Shown: positions 25,262 to 33,137 of the stretch, in pieces
Position numbering within the stretch: the first letter of the stretch is position 1
Layout of the letters: the number at the start of each line of letters is the position of its first letter
Translations under genes and position numbers: made by a program
DNA from: CAIXSC01 sp046349915
Lineage (GTDB): Bacteria > Planctomycetota > Planctomycetia > Pirellulales > Pirellulaceae
Assembly (NCBI GenBank): GCA_046349915.1
Contig: JAXMBL010000006.1
Location: 434,001-498,000, forward strand
Length of the DNA stretch: 64,000 nucleotides
Reading direction: 5' to 3'
The notes under the pieces: model-generated
Database searches by the model: none
Told to the model about the DNA's origin: nothing
What the model saw: the letters and a program-made list of their open reading frames with translations, nothing else

Positions 25262-26176
25262 ATGTTGCGGATCATTTGCGGTGTCGTAATGCTCGCTTGG
25301 TTTCCTGCGAGCGTTTCGGCGCAAGCGACGCTCCAGCGAAGATTCGTCGACGGAGCAACGTCGTCCAAGAGCGTGGATGTGTTGGTCAAGCAGACAATGT
25401 CGATCCAGGGCATGAACTTGGAATCGTCGTCGCAACAGAACTCCGTCGTCCGCTCCACGAACGGGAAGCGGTCCGCGACTGGGGAGTTGCGAATCGCTAG
25501 CAAAGTCGAGACGCTTCAAGCCAACGTCAAAGCCCCGGGTTTGGGCGAGGTCATGTTTGATTCAGTGAACCCGGATAAAGCAACCGACAGCCTTCTCACT
25601 CCCGTGTTCAAGGCGGCCGCGCAAGCGACCTGGACAACTGTGTTGGACCGGGACAATCGTGTGATCGCCGTGGAAGGAAAGGAGAAGGCGTTCGAAGTAC
25701 TCGACGAGCAATTGAGTGGATTCGTCAAGGGACAAAACGATCCAGACTACCTCAAATTCTCGGCACAGTTGGAGCAGGACCGGATACCCTCGAAACCGCT
25801 CAAGGTCGGCGATAGTTGGCAGCAGGACGAGCCACTGCGACTCGATGGCTCGCAAACTTTAACCTTCTCGAAAAAATACACATACCGCGGGATTGTTGAG
25901 GTCGAGGGTCGCAAGCTTCACCACATCGATGTCGTGGCGGTCAGCGTTAAGCTATCGTTCGAAGCAAACGGCCCCATTATGCTGAAGCTCATCAAATCCG
26001 ACCTGAAGGTGGGCCAGAGCACGGGGAAATTGCTGTTCGACGGTCAGTTGGGGGACATCGTATCGGATGTTCAATCCCATCAGATCAAGGGCTCCCTCAC
26101 CCTAGGGATCGCCGGTCAAGAAGTCGCCGCGGAGCTTGATCTGACCATGGAAACTTCCACGGTGTCTCGACGCTAG
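25262..26176 (+). CDS. Exported hypothetical protein
   Basis: The 304-residue protein has a Sec signal (MLRIICGVVMLAWFPASVSAQ) with a predicted AxA cleavage site at residues 18-20. The mature part is beta-rich and includes LKVGDSWQQDEPLRL, the YTYRGIVEVEGRKLHHIDV segment and KLLFDGQLGDIVSD. This pattern of a threshold of expected surface-lipoprotein-like strands recalls secreted DUF6263-type proteins, but I cannot confirm that assignment. GTGGAGCT lies just upstream of the ATG. It is followed by tRNA-Pro and has no obvious operon partner. Confidence 0.6.
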   Translation: MLRIICGVVMLAWFPASVSAQATLQRRFVDGATSSKSVDVLVKQTMSIQGMNLESSSQQNSVVRSTNGKRSATGELRIASKVETLQANVKAPGLGEVMFDSVNPDKATDSLLTPVFKAAAQATWTTVLDRDNRVIAVEGKEKAFEVLDEQLSGFVKGQNDPDYLKFSAQLEQDRIPSKPLKVGDSWQQDEPLRLDGSQTLTFSKKYTYRGIVEVEGRKLHHIDVVAVSVKLSFEANGPIMLKLIKSDLKVGQSTGKLLFDGQLGDIVSDVQSHQIKGSLTLGIAGQEVAAELDLTMETSTVSRR

Positions 26177-26208
26177 CGCCCCCACTTATTACATTAGCGG
26201 AGCAGTGG

Positions 26209-26283
26209 CGGGGTGTAGCTCAGCTTGGCTAGAGCGCTTGCTTTGGGAGCAAGAAGTCGCAGGTTCGAATCCTGTCACCCCGA
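26209..26283 (+). tRNA. tRNA-Pro (TGG anticodon)
   Basis: The 75-base gene folds with acceptor CGGGGTG / CACCCCG, D-arm GCTC...GAGC, anticodon stem CTTGC / GCAAG around TTTGGGA (anticodon TGG) and T-arm GCAGG-TTCGAAT-CCTGT. The discriminator base is A and CCA is not encoded. Confidence 0.96.
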
Positions 26284-26300
26284 CTCGAGAAATTTCGCAC

Positions 26301-26334
26301 GCCGTTCATCCCTTTAGGATGAGCGGCTTTTTTT
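26301..26334 (+). terminator. Intrinsic terminator after tRNA-Pro
   Basis: An 11-bp stem (26301-26311 with 26317-26327, one G-T pair) and 5-base loop are followed by seven T residues, 17 bases after the tRNA. Confidence 0.9.
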
Positions 26335-26630
26335 GTTGCGGCGATTCGTGGTTCACAACGGAAACCAGGTGAAGCACTGGCGGTGTTGTTCGCGGCGACG
26401 CGAGTAACTTGCAGCAATCTTTCGAGTTCTGACTTGGTTTCGAATGACACGTTCCGATCGTGAGCGGCTTACCGAGCTGAATGGTCCTGCGTTAGCTTTG
26501 GGCAAGCAGGGGAGGATAGAAGGTTTTTTGAATCCTTGCCTACTGGAAAGTCTGGGATAGGTGAGTTAACTTTGAGGACGTTCCGTCGGCGATGGCGTTC
26601 GATGAATTTCAGATTCAAGGAGACATGGAA

Positions 26631-26948
26631 ATGCGGCGATTTGCGATGACTGTTGGTGGTTTGGTTTTGGCACTCGGGATGACGGTTGTGGCTTCGGCTC
26701 AGGAGCAGAAGGCTCCGGTGCAGAAGGAAGTCCAAGCGCCGGTTCAGAAGGCCGTTCAAGCTCCGGTTCAGAAGGAAGTTCAGGCTCCGGCTCCGGTCCA
26801 GAAGGCCGTTCAAGCTCCGGTGCAGAAGGCTCCGGCTCCGGTCCAGAAGGCCGTCCAGGCCCCGACCCAGAAGGCTCCGGCTCCTGTGCAAAAGGCCGTC
26901 CAGGCCCCCACGCAGAAGCACGTCCAGAAGCATGTTCAGAAGCACTAA
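26631..26948 (+). CDS. Small exported PVQK-repeat protein
   Basis: The 105-residue product has a clean signal peptide (MRRFAMTVGGLVLALGMTVVASA, then QEQK). The rest consists almost wholly of variants of the octad APVQKAVQ / APVQKEVQ and the unit APVQK or APTQK, ending HVQKHVQKH. AAGGAG 8 bases before the ATG at 26631 is why this start is chosen over one 6 bases earlier. It is highly basic and Pro-rich and should be extended, perhaps binding an anionic wall or surface polymer; that is speculation. A strong terminator follows at 27061, so it is a single-gene unit. Confidence 0.7.
   Translation: MRRFAMTVGGLVLALGMTVVASAQEQKAPVQKEVQAPVQKAVQAPVQKEVQAPAPVQKAVQAPVQKAPAPVQKAVQAPTQKAPAPVQKAVQAPTQKHVQKHVQKH
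26712..26938. repeat. In-frame tandem repeat encoding PVQK units
   Basis: Units of about 24 bases (GCTCCGGTGCAGAAG plus GCCGTCCAA-like spacers) repeat through most of the coding region. Differences are mostly at third codon positions, so the repeat is kept at protein level. Confidence 0.8.
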
Positions 26949-27060
26949 GCTATCCTGAAGGCTCGCTGGCGGGCGATTTGCCGAAGATGGGTGAATCATA
27001 TGTCCCGGTGGGTTAACCGCAAAACTTCTGCGGCATGTACCGGTTGACGCTCCGAACAAG

Positions 27061-27102
27061 GCCCTTGAAGCGACTGAATGTCGCTTCGAGGGCTTTTTCT
27101 TT
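27061..27102 (+). terminator. Strong intrinsic terminator
   Basis: A 14-bp stem (27061-27074 with 27080-27093, one G-T pair), TGAAT loop, and TTTTTCTTT tail lie about 110 bases after the PVQK-repeat gene. Confidence 0.9.
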
Positions 27103-27169
27103 GTGCAATGCGTGGTATTTTTTCGAGGCCATTCCCACCAACTACGATTTCGCGCTGGATTGATTCAAA

Positions 27170-28405
27170 ATGCGAGTTCTCCCTTTATTTGGGTTACTGT
27201 TCCTAACGCTGACGTCAGCCGTTTACGGGGGTGCAATCCCCAAGGACGAATTGGAGCAACAAAAAGAGGCGTTTAAGCGATGGTGGGAAGACGACTTGGT
27301 GTTCAAGTTGACCGACCTCCCCGCCGAGGGCGGCGTCCCAGATTATCGCGTTCCCTACGCAGGCCATGACTATCCCGACAAGATCGGTGGCACGATTCGG
27401 GCCATGTCGAAATACGATCAGGCCTTCCATGGCGGACGATCGGTCGCCGAAAGCTGGGAACGCGAGGACGTCAGTTTCCATCGCAATGCTCGAGGAAATG
27501 TATCGACCGGTCGACGCGGCCTGTTCCGCCGAGCTCGGGGACCGTCGGTTCCGGGCTGGTATGGACACTGCAATGGTTGGACTGCCGCCACGATTCGCCA
27601 TGCCGAACCCCAGCAGTCGGTTGTTCGTAACGGCGTGACCTTTACCCCAGCGGACATCAAGGGCCTGTTGGCTGAGATCTACATGTACTCGGATTCCGAG
27701 TTCCTGGGCGGCATTGAACCCGCCATCAACCCCGGTACCTTGCATGTGGTGCTGGCAAACTGGGTAGGTCGCGGTTCTCATCCGGTCGGCATGGAATCGG
27801 CCATGGGCGAAGTCGTGATCAACTTCCCGTTGTACAAGTACAAGTCGAAGCTCACAAAGATCTCAGACCGCCAGTACGAGGCCCAGACCACCGTCACCTA
27901 CTCGGTAAACACGCCTCAAGAGTACGACAAGGGACCTGATTTCCGTCGTGACATGTTCCTGCACTATTCGTTGGACCTGGACGCCGAAGGGAACATCACT
28001 GGCGGCCAATACTACCGCGACAGCTACCAACTCGACATGCTCTGGACGCCTCTACGGCCTGTCCAGGGTGGCGAGGAAGGGAACAAGCGAGGCAACCCTC
28101 ACCTGAAACTGAGCGAAGTGCTGGCAATTTGGCGCGAGTCGGTTTCGGAAGACGTTCGCAAGAAGTGGCTCAACATCAATCCGACCGAGGAAGATCGCGT
28201 AATCCTCGATAGCGACATGGTGGCCAAGGCAGGTGAAGGCGAGAATTCGGCGGAAGCTAAACCGACGGAAGACACGAAGCCCGAGGCCAAGGATTCGCCC
28301 GCCGAGAAGGAGCAGCCCGCGGCCAAGGAAGCGACCGCCAGCGGCAACGAGACGGCGGCCAACACGCGGCCCTCGACGCCTCCCGCGGTTGACCCTGCTC
28401 CCTAG
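27170..28405 (+). CDS. Exported transglutaminase-elicitor-like protein
   Basis: The 411-residue protein has a signal peptide (MRVLPLFGLLFLTLTSAVYG). It then resembles the elicitor-type transglutaminase fold known from Phytophthora GP42 and some bacteria: GWYGHCNGWTAATIRHAEP with candidate nucleophile Cys134, NGVTFTPADIKGLLAEIY, NPGTLHVVLANWVG with His192, and GEVVINFPLYKYKS. The third catalytic residue, usually Asp, appears as Glu or is displaced. The last 60 residues are a Glu/Lys/Pro/Ala-rich tail. If active it would crosslink or hydrolyse proteins outside the cell. The family call comes from motif memory and is moderate. Confidence 0.55.
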   Translation: MRVLPLFGLLFLTLTSAVYGGAIPKDELEQQKEAFKRWWEDDLVFKLTDLPAEGGVPDYRVPYAGHDYPDKIGGTIRAMSKYDQAFHGGRSVAESWEREDVSFHRNARGNVSTGRRGLFRRARGPSVPGWYGHCNGWTAATIRHAEPQQSVVRNGVTFTPADIKGLLAEIYMYSDSEFLGGIEPAINPGTLHVVLANWVGRGSHPVGMESAMGEVVINFPLYKYKSKLTKISDRQYEAQTTVTYSVNTPQEYDKGPDFRRDMFLHYSLDLDAEGNITGGQYYRDSYQLDMLWTPLRPVQGGEEGNKRGNPHLKLSEVLAIWRESVSEDVRKKWLNINPTEEDRVILDSDMVAKAGEGENSAEAKPTEDTKPEAKDSPAEKEQPAAKEATASGNETAANTRPSTPPAVDPAP

Positions 28406-28447
28406 CGATTAATTGACACCACGGACTTCTAGCCCGTCGGTTCACTG

Positions 28448-28471
28448 GTACGACGGACTTCCAGTCCGTCG
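28448..28471. repeat. Intergenic dyad repeat, copy 3
   Basis: GTAC plus the CGACGGACT / AGTCCGTCG dyad, here in the opposite sense to copies 1 and 2. A diverged half-copy (ACGGACTTCTAGCCCGTCGG) sits immediately upstream at 28421-28440. Confidence 0.75.
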
Positions 28472-28512
28472 GTTTTGTCCGAGCAGAACGGGCCAAATGA
28501 CACGTCCTAGAT

Positions 28513-28550
28513 AAGGCTGGCCTTTCTCCAACAGAAAGGCCAGCCTTTTT
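28513..28550 (+). terminator. Intrinsic terminator between convergent genes
   Basis: A perfect 15-bp stem (28513-28527 with 28533-28547) and CCAAC loop precede TTT-C-TTT. It ends the rightward transcript and may also slow the convergent aminotransferase transcript. Confidence 0.88.
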
Positions 28551-28562
28551 CTTTGCTACCCT

Positions 28563-29471
28563 CTAAGGGACCACTACGACTCCTTCGGTAGCAGTGAGCT
28601 GAGCGAATAACTCGCTGAGGCGTCGAGTGACTGGCCCGGCGCTGTCTTGCTGGCCGCCAATGGGTCGACCATCGACCGAAGTGACAGGCGCCAACTCGCC
28701 CATCGTTCCCGTGCAAAACATTTCGTCCGCCCGATAGACCTCGGTGGTCGAAAGATCGCGCTCCTCGCAGGGAATTGAATGAGTGCGGCACAGTTCGATG
28801 ACGGTGGCTCGCGTAATTCCCTCGGGACAGGCCACGAGCCGGGGAGTGACCACCTTGCCTCGCTCGACGATAAACACATGAGTCGCATTGGTTTCGGCGA
28901 CGAAGCCGCGGACGTCGAGCATCAGCGCGTCGTCGGCGCCAGCGACATTCGCTTCGATTTTGGCCAAAATCGACTGAATCAAGTTGTTATGGTGAATTTT
29001 GGGGTCAAGGCAATCGGGGGGAAACCGCCGAATGCTGGCGGTGACCAACGTTATACCTCGTTTGTCGTAAACGGGCGGTTTGTGTTCCGCCAGGACGATC
29101 AATGTAGGTCCGACCGTATTGAGTCGCGGGTCCATGCCTGACGTGTATTTGACGCCGCGAGTGAGCGTCAGACGAATATGGACGCCGTCGCGCATTTGGT
29201 TGGCGGCCAAAGTGCGACGAATCTGGTCGGTGATTTCCTCATGCGTCGGAATCTGGGCGAACGCGAGCGCCAGCGCCGAACTCCTTAGCCGATCTAAGTG
29301 TTCGTTCAATCTAAAGATCCGACCGTTGTACAGTCGCAATCCTTCCCAAACCGCATCTCCTCCCTGCACCGCCGAATCGAAGGGACTGACGCCTGCTTCG
29401 TCGCGATGCACCAAGCGACCATTGATGTTGACGATCAGGTCGCGATTTTTCTCGTGGAATTTCTGCAACAT
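28563..29471 (-). CDS. Class IV PLP aminotransferase (branched-chain / D-amino-acid type)
   Basis: The 302-residue protein has fold-type IV signatures: INGRLVHRDEAGVSPFDSAVQGGDAVWEGLRLYNG, the PLP lysine Lys158 in LDPKIHHNNLIQ, FVAETNATHVFIV and CTGTMGELAPV near the C-terminus. Members include branched-chain aminotransferase (IlvE), D-amino-acid aminotransferase and aminodeoxychorismate lyase. The KIHHNNL lysine motif is closest to IlvE-like proteins, but substrate cannot be read from sequence. The upstream neighbour on the same strand, 103 bases away, is a sulfotransferase-like P-loop protein. AAGAGG lies ahead of the ATG. Confidence 0.85.
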   Translation of the reverse strand: MLQKFHEKNRDLIVNINGRLVHRDEAGVSPFDSAVQGGDAVWEGLRLYNGRIFRLNEHLDRLRSSALALAFAQIPTHEEITDQIRRTLAANQMRDGVHIRLTLTRGVKYTSGMDPRLNTVGPTLIVLAEHKPPVYDKRGITLVTASIRRFPPDCLDPKIHHNNLIQSILAKIEANVAGADDALMLDVRGFVAETNATHVFIVERGKVVTPRLVACPEGITRATVIELCRTHSIPCEERDLSTTEVYRADEMFCTGTMGELAPVTSVDGRPIGGQQDSAGPVTRRLSELFAQLTATEGVVVVP

Positions 29472-29574
29472 GGTGCGACAGACCTCTTGGCATGAAAGCC
29501 GGCGGGCAAAGGGAATCGGAGCACGGGTACGATACTGGGTCCACTGCGTGGACGATTAATCGATAAGGTCCAGT

Positions 29575-30324
29575 TTAGGTCAGCCGATGAGCGTGCAACT
29601 GCTCGTAGTGCTGCAAGCACTCAGAGTACAACTCGCGTAACTCTTCGGGCAACAAATCAGACTTGGGCCGAAATGGCCGAAACTCGGTCGACTTCTCGAC
29701 TTCCGCATACCAAAAAGGCGCCCAGACGCCGTCCGTTGCTCGTCGCCCCGCAGGCCACTTGAGCATGGCGTCCTGAAAGGGAATGCCCAACCGCTCACAT
29801 ACCAGCCCCAGCAGGCGGCGAGGATTATCCAACACATCCACCGATTCGATGACGATCGGAACTTCGCCGGTATGGGCCTTGACCCATTTGAAAATCTCAG
29901 TCAGTTGCGGGTAGCCCGTGTCCTCGAGCGTTGGGTTCTCGACAACCTTGATGTAAGAGGTCAGCACTTCGCGGGGGTGCCGAATAAGGAAACAGTGCTT
30001 CAGCAACCCGAACCACTCCCGATCCATATCAGGCAACAGGTGGTGCGACATGTGTTTCTGGTAATAGATCGTCTGCCGGTGCGGAACAGGACCGGTCAGT
30101 GCGGCGACAACCTTCCGCCAATCGGGCTCGCCTTGCGAGATAATCAAATCACGTCCGGGGTGATCTTTGCCTGTCGTCGCCAGATAGTGAGCGTAAAGCG
30201 GTTCGTCCACGACTGCGGTATCAGTGCGGTTCCCCCAGGAGCGCAGGAGAGCGGTGGAGATGTTGCGGGGCCCCGACCACATGGCAAGCCGGAGCGGGTT
30301 CGATGGACTGTAGGGCGGGAACAT
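29575..30324 (-). CDS. Sulfotransferase-like P-loop protein
   Basis: The 249-residue protein starts with LRLAMWSGPRNISTALLRSWGNR, a P-loop-like 5'-phosphosulfate-binding loop seen in a sulfotransferase-related family. Typical later elements are KHMSHHLL, CFLIRHPREVLTSY (the 3'-phosphate region with Arg and Ser) and IVIESVDVLDNPRRLLGLVCERLGIPF. The start at 30324 is chosen because conserved sequence begins there; the frame continues upstream without a clear ribosome binding site. It lies upstream of the class IV aminotransferase on the same strand. Whether it uses PAPS is not known. Confidence 0.72.
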   Translation of the reverse strand: MFPPYSPSNPLRLAMWSGPRNISTALLRSWGNRTDTAVVDEPLYAHYLATTGKDHPGRDLIISQGEPDWRKVVAALTGPVPHRQTIYYQKHMSHHLLPDMDREWFGLLKHCFLIRHPREVLTSYIKVVENPTLEDTGYPQLTEIFKWVKAHTGEVPIVIESVDVLDNPRRLLGLVCERLGIPFQDAMLKWPAGRRATDGVWAPFWYAEVEKSTEFRPFRPKSDLLPEELRELYSECLQHYEQLHAHRLT

Positions 30325-30432
30325 GATGAAATGTGCTTGCGATCTTGCAAAAAGAGGCCTGGAGCGGCAAGCCCTGGTGGCTCGCGAATTCCCCGGTAAG
30401 ATACTGTGCAAAGCACCGAGCGAAAATGAGGC

Positions 30433-31761
30433 GTGATCCGCGACGATAACGACATGAAGCCCGATGGCAGTCAAGTTTTTCACGTGACCGAAGCGGACGC
30501 AGGGGCGACTCTGTCGAGCCTGCTGCGGAAACGCCTTCCTGAGTTATCTTGGAATCAGGTTCGCAAGGCAATTCATGGCCGACGAGTATTGATTCACGGC
30601 AATCTTTGCTTGGACGAAGGTCGCCGGCTCAAGGCGGGCGAAGTCGTCAAATTGCTCGCTCAGGCTCAACAAGCGCCGCCTCGAGATGACGATGTTCGGA
30701 TCGTCTACCTCGACGCCCACGTGGCCGTGGTCGAGAAACCAGCTGGCATGACCACGTTACGGCACAGTGAAGAGCGATTCTGGCCTGACCGCCGCAAGCA
30801 GCGACAACCAACTCTCGACGAAGTCCTGTCCCGACTCTTGGCCCTCCGCGCGGGTGAACGCGGTGGAAGAAGCGGACGCCGCGATCGTGATTCGGATCAA
30901 AAACGTCCCCGCACGCTCCCCGTCCGCCCCGTGCATCGACTCGATCGCGAAACGAGTGGACTCATGGTGTTTGCTCGCACCGTCATTGCTGAACGCGGCT
31001 TAGTTCAACAATTCCGGAAACACTCGATCCATCGAGCCTACGTCGCCGTGGTGCAAGGCAAGGTAAACGAACAGACGATCGATGTGCGACTTGTCCGCGA
31101 CCGCGGCGATGGTCGGCGAGGAGGAACCAAGTCGGCTCAAGCGGGCCAGCGGGCCGTAACGCACGTCAGACCCCTTGAAGTTCTGAAGGGCTACACGGTG
31201 GTCGCTTGCCGGTTGGAAACGGGGCGAACGCACCAAATTCGCATCCACTTATCCGAACAAGGTCACTTTGTCTGCGGCGACAAGGTCTACTGTCAGCCTC
31301 TCTTCCAAAAACCTCTGCCAGACCGAAGCGGAGCTCCGCGGTTGGCGTTACACGCGGCCGAACTTGGCTTCGTTCACCCAGTTTCTGGCGAAGTGCTCAG
31401 GTTCAACATGCCCCTGCCGCCCGACCTCCAGAAGCTCCTGGACCACCTGCGACAGGCAGCCGGATCGACGTTGAAGGGCTCGCCTCTGGTGCCCGCGGAC
31501 GGTTGGCCGATTCGACCCGAACTAGAATTGCCCGAGGATGGCAGCGACGAGGACGAAGAGGGTAATCTCGCAGGATTCTTGCCTCCCCCTGAACCCGAGC
31601 CTACGGAACAAGGACAAGGGCGAAAAAGGCGTCCTCAACACCCACTCGAGGATCTTCTTTCCGACACAAAAGCCTCTCGACCACGGCGACCTCGACCAAC
31701 CTCGCCAGGCGACTCGCCGTCCCCACACGGCAAGAACCGAAGACGCAAACGGCGAAGTTGA
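30433..31761 (+). CDS. RluA-family pseudouridine synthase with S4 domain and basic tail
   Basis: The 442-residue protein has an N-terminal S4 RNA-binding domain (LSSLLRKRLPELSWNQVRKAIHGRRVLIHGN) and an RluA catalytic domain with VEKPAGMTT, the catalytic Asp motif VHRLDRETSGLMVFA, RAYVAVVQG, CRLETGRTHQIRIHL and LHAAELGF. It should isomerise uridine in rRNA or tRNA. A Pro/Glu/Arg-rich tail of about 95 residues after residue 345 is extra compared with RluA/C/D enzymes and ends in a basic KNRRRKRRS. GTG at 30433 has GAGG just upstream; ATG at 30454 is an alternative. The 5' end overlaps nothing functional but is close to the divergent sulfotransferase-like gene. Confidence 0.9.
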   Translation: MIRDDNDMKPDGSQVFHVTEADAGATLSSLLRKRLPELSWNQVRKAIHGRRVLIHGNLCLDEGRRLKAGEVVKLLAQAQQAPPRDDDVRIVYLDAHVAVVEKPAGMTTLRHSEERFWPDRRKQRQPTLDEVLSRLLALRAGERGGRSGRRDRDSDQKRPRTLPVRPVHRLDRETSGLMVFARTVIAERGLVQQFRKHSIHRAYVAVVQGKVNEQTIDVRLVRDRGDGRRGGTKSAQAGQRAVTHVRPLEVLKGYTVVACRLETGRTHQIRIHLSEQGHFVCGDKVYCQPLFQKPLPDRSGAPRLALHAAELGFVHPVSGEVLRFNMPLPPDLQKLLDHLRQAAGSTLKGSPLVPADGWPIRPELELPEDGSDEDEEGNLAGFLPPPEPEPTEQGQGRKRRPQHPLEDLLSDTKASRPRRPRPTSPGDSPSPHGKNRRRKRRS

Positions 31762-31778
31762 TCTTTGAGAACCGTCCG

Positions 31779-32018
31779 GCTGCCTAGTTGGACGGCGCCA
31801 GGTTTTCCGATTTTACCGCTGTCAGACGTGGCGTCATCACTCTTGAATGAGCTTAGATTGAGTGCCTCGGCCATTTTCTAGAAATCAAGTTATCGATGCT
31901 CGCTCACGGGGCGATCCATGCCGACGCCGTCGATTGCTCGATTAGTTTTATGTACTCACCCCGTAACCGGTCATCGTTGACTCAAGCGGATAAACCTGGC
32001 GCTGTCCAACTAGGCAGA
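31779..32018. mobile_element. MITE-like element with 31-bp inverted ends
   Basis: The left end (31779-31809, CTGCCTAGTTGGAC...) and right end (31987-32018) are inverted repeats of about 31 bp with three or four differences. They enclose about 177 bases with no coding potential. It lies between the convergent pseudouridine synthase and HTTM genes, and the HTTM stop codon is part of its right end. The terminal motif also occurs singly at 53963, 54794 and 57622. No transposase relates to it in the window. Confidence 0.55.
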
Positions 32019-33113
32019 GACGGGGCCGTCGGCCGTTGATTTCTTCGCACCACTAAACTTGGCGCCAAGGGCCTGCCATTCGTCGACCGTCAGGAATGCC
32101 AGGTTCGCCGACAGCATGATGAGCGAGTAACTGACGAGACCCGTTACAGGCGCCAGCGAAATCCAGCCAAGGGCCGCCAGCGCCAGCATGAGTGGACGAA
32201 TACTGGGTTTCCAGACCAGTAGCCCGAATGCGAGTTCCCCGAAGACGATCGCATGCGTCCAGGCGTTGACCAGGTAACCCGCAGTCACGGAACTCAAGAA
32301 AGTCAGGTCGACGATACGCGACTCAGACTTCGCGATGAGCCACCACAGTGCTTCGCCTCGCCACCAGGTCGCGCTATTCTCGGCGCCGTAGGCGCCTCCA
32401 AGCTGCGATAGTCCCATCAAGATGTAGAAGCCCGCCACATGAATTTGGATGAGCTTGAGACTGATGTTCGCCAGAATCGAGTCGGCGGGCGGCAGTGGTC
32501 GGCGACCTTCCGCATCCAGCTTCTTCGCCAATCGCCACGCATCGACTGACCAAACCGCCGCACAGGGCCCCACCGCCAGATAGACCAGCAGCATCGTCAG
32601 AATCGCCTCGAACTGCCCTACCAACAAGGGGGTGCGATGCACGTACGACAAAACCACGATCGTGGCCAACACGCTGGTGATGCGAGCCTGAAAGCCGAGG
32701 GCGAATAACGCCACCACGACCATTCCCGCGAAATGGGCGATCCAGAGTTCCGTCGAGCCCTGGAAGTAATTGAGGTACGACCAATGGAAATTGGCGGGTA
32801 AACTACCGTCTTCCAAGGCGGGCGTGGTGAGTTGGCGGACCGTCTCAACGGGCAACATGCCATCGCGGGCGAACCACCGAGTCAAATCCAGGGTATGAGA
32901 CGCAACAAAGTAAAACGCCAGAATTCCCACCAGAATGCGCAAACCGGCCAAAGGATAGACGCTCGCGGGAGTAAACCAGAAGCGGTTCCAGGCCGATCCG
33001 AGTTCTTCGGTGAGTGTGGCGTAATACGACGAGTGCTTTTCGGTAGATGCGATCGACATGGCGGCGCCTAAGTTGAGCTGGAGTTCGGAGGCGACGCTGG
33101 GCGTCGCGGACAC
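32010..33113 (-). CDS. HTTM-domain membrane protein (vitamin K gamma-carboxylase-like)
   Basis: The 367-residue protein shows the HTTM pattern of about eight to nine hydrophobic segments. The first contains PLAGLRILVGILAFYFVASHTLDLTRWFARDGMLP, and later parts are FHWSYLNYFQGSTELWIAHFAGMVVVALFALGF, LSYVHRTPLLVGQFEAILTMLLVYLAVGP and LIQIHVAGFYILMGLSQLGG. HTTM domains are shared with vitamin K-dependent gamma-carboxylase, but most bacterial members are uncharacterised. It starts with GTG, 24 bases after the stop of its partner gene; ATG at 33059 is an alternative. Its TAG stop lies in a repeat end. Confidence 0.8.
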   Translation of the reverse strand: MSATPSVASELQLNLGAAMSIASTEKHSSYYATLTEELGSAWNRFWFTPASVYPLAGLRILVGILAFYFVASHTLDLTRWFARDGMLPVETVRQLTTPALEDGSLPANFHWSYLNYFQGSTELWIAHFAGMVVVALFALGFQARITSVLATIVVLSYVHRTPLLVGQFEAILTMLLVYLAVGPCAAVWSVDAWRLAKKLDAEGRRPLPPADSILANISLKLIQIHVAGFYILMGLSQLGGAYGAENSATWWRGEALWWLIAKSESRIVDLTFLSSVTAGYLVNAWTHAIVFGELAFGLLVWKPSIRPLMLALAALGWISLAPVTGLVSYSLIMLSANLAFLTVDEWQALGAKFSGAKKSTADGPVSA

Positions 33114-33137
33114 GCTGGCCGGATGGTCTCGACAGAA

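Noticed and set aside
26712..26938. Regular DNA repeats that might be read as a CRISPR array
   Set aside because: The repeats are in frame, encode APVQK units after a signal peptide with a ribosome binding site, and have no unique spacers or cas genes nearby.
30478..30493. parS-like TTTTTCACGTGACC within the pseudouridine synthase gene
   Set aside because: One half-site does not match, and it lies inside coding sequence far from parAB.
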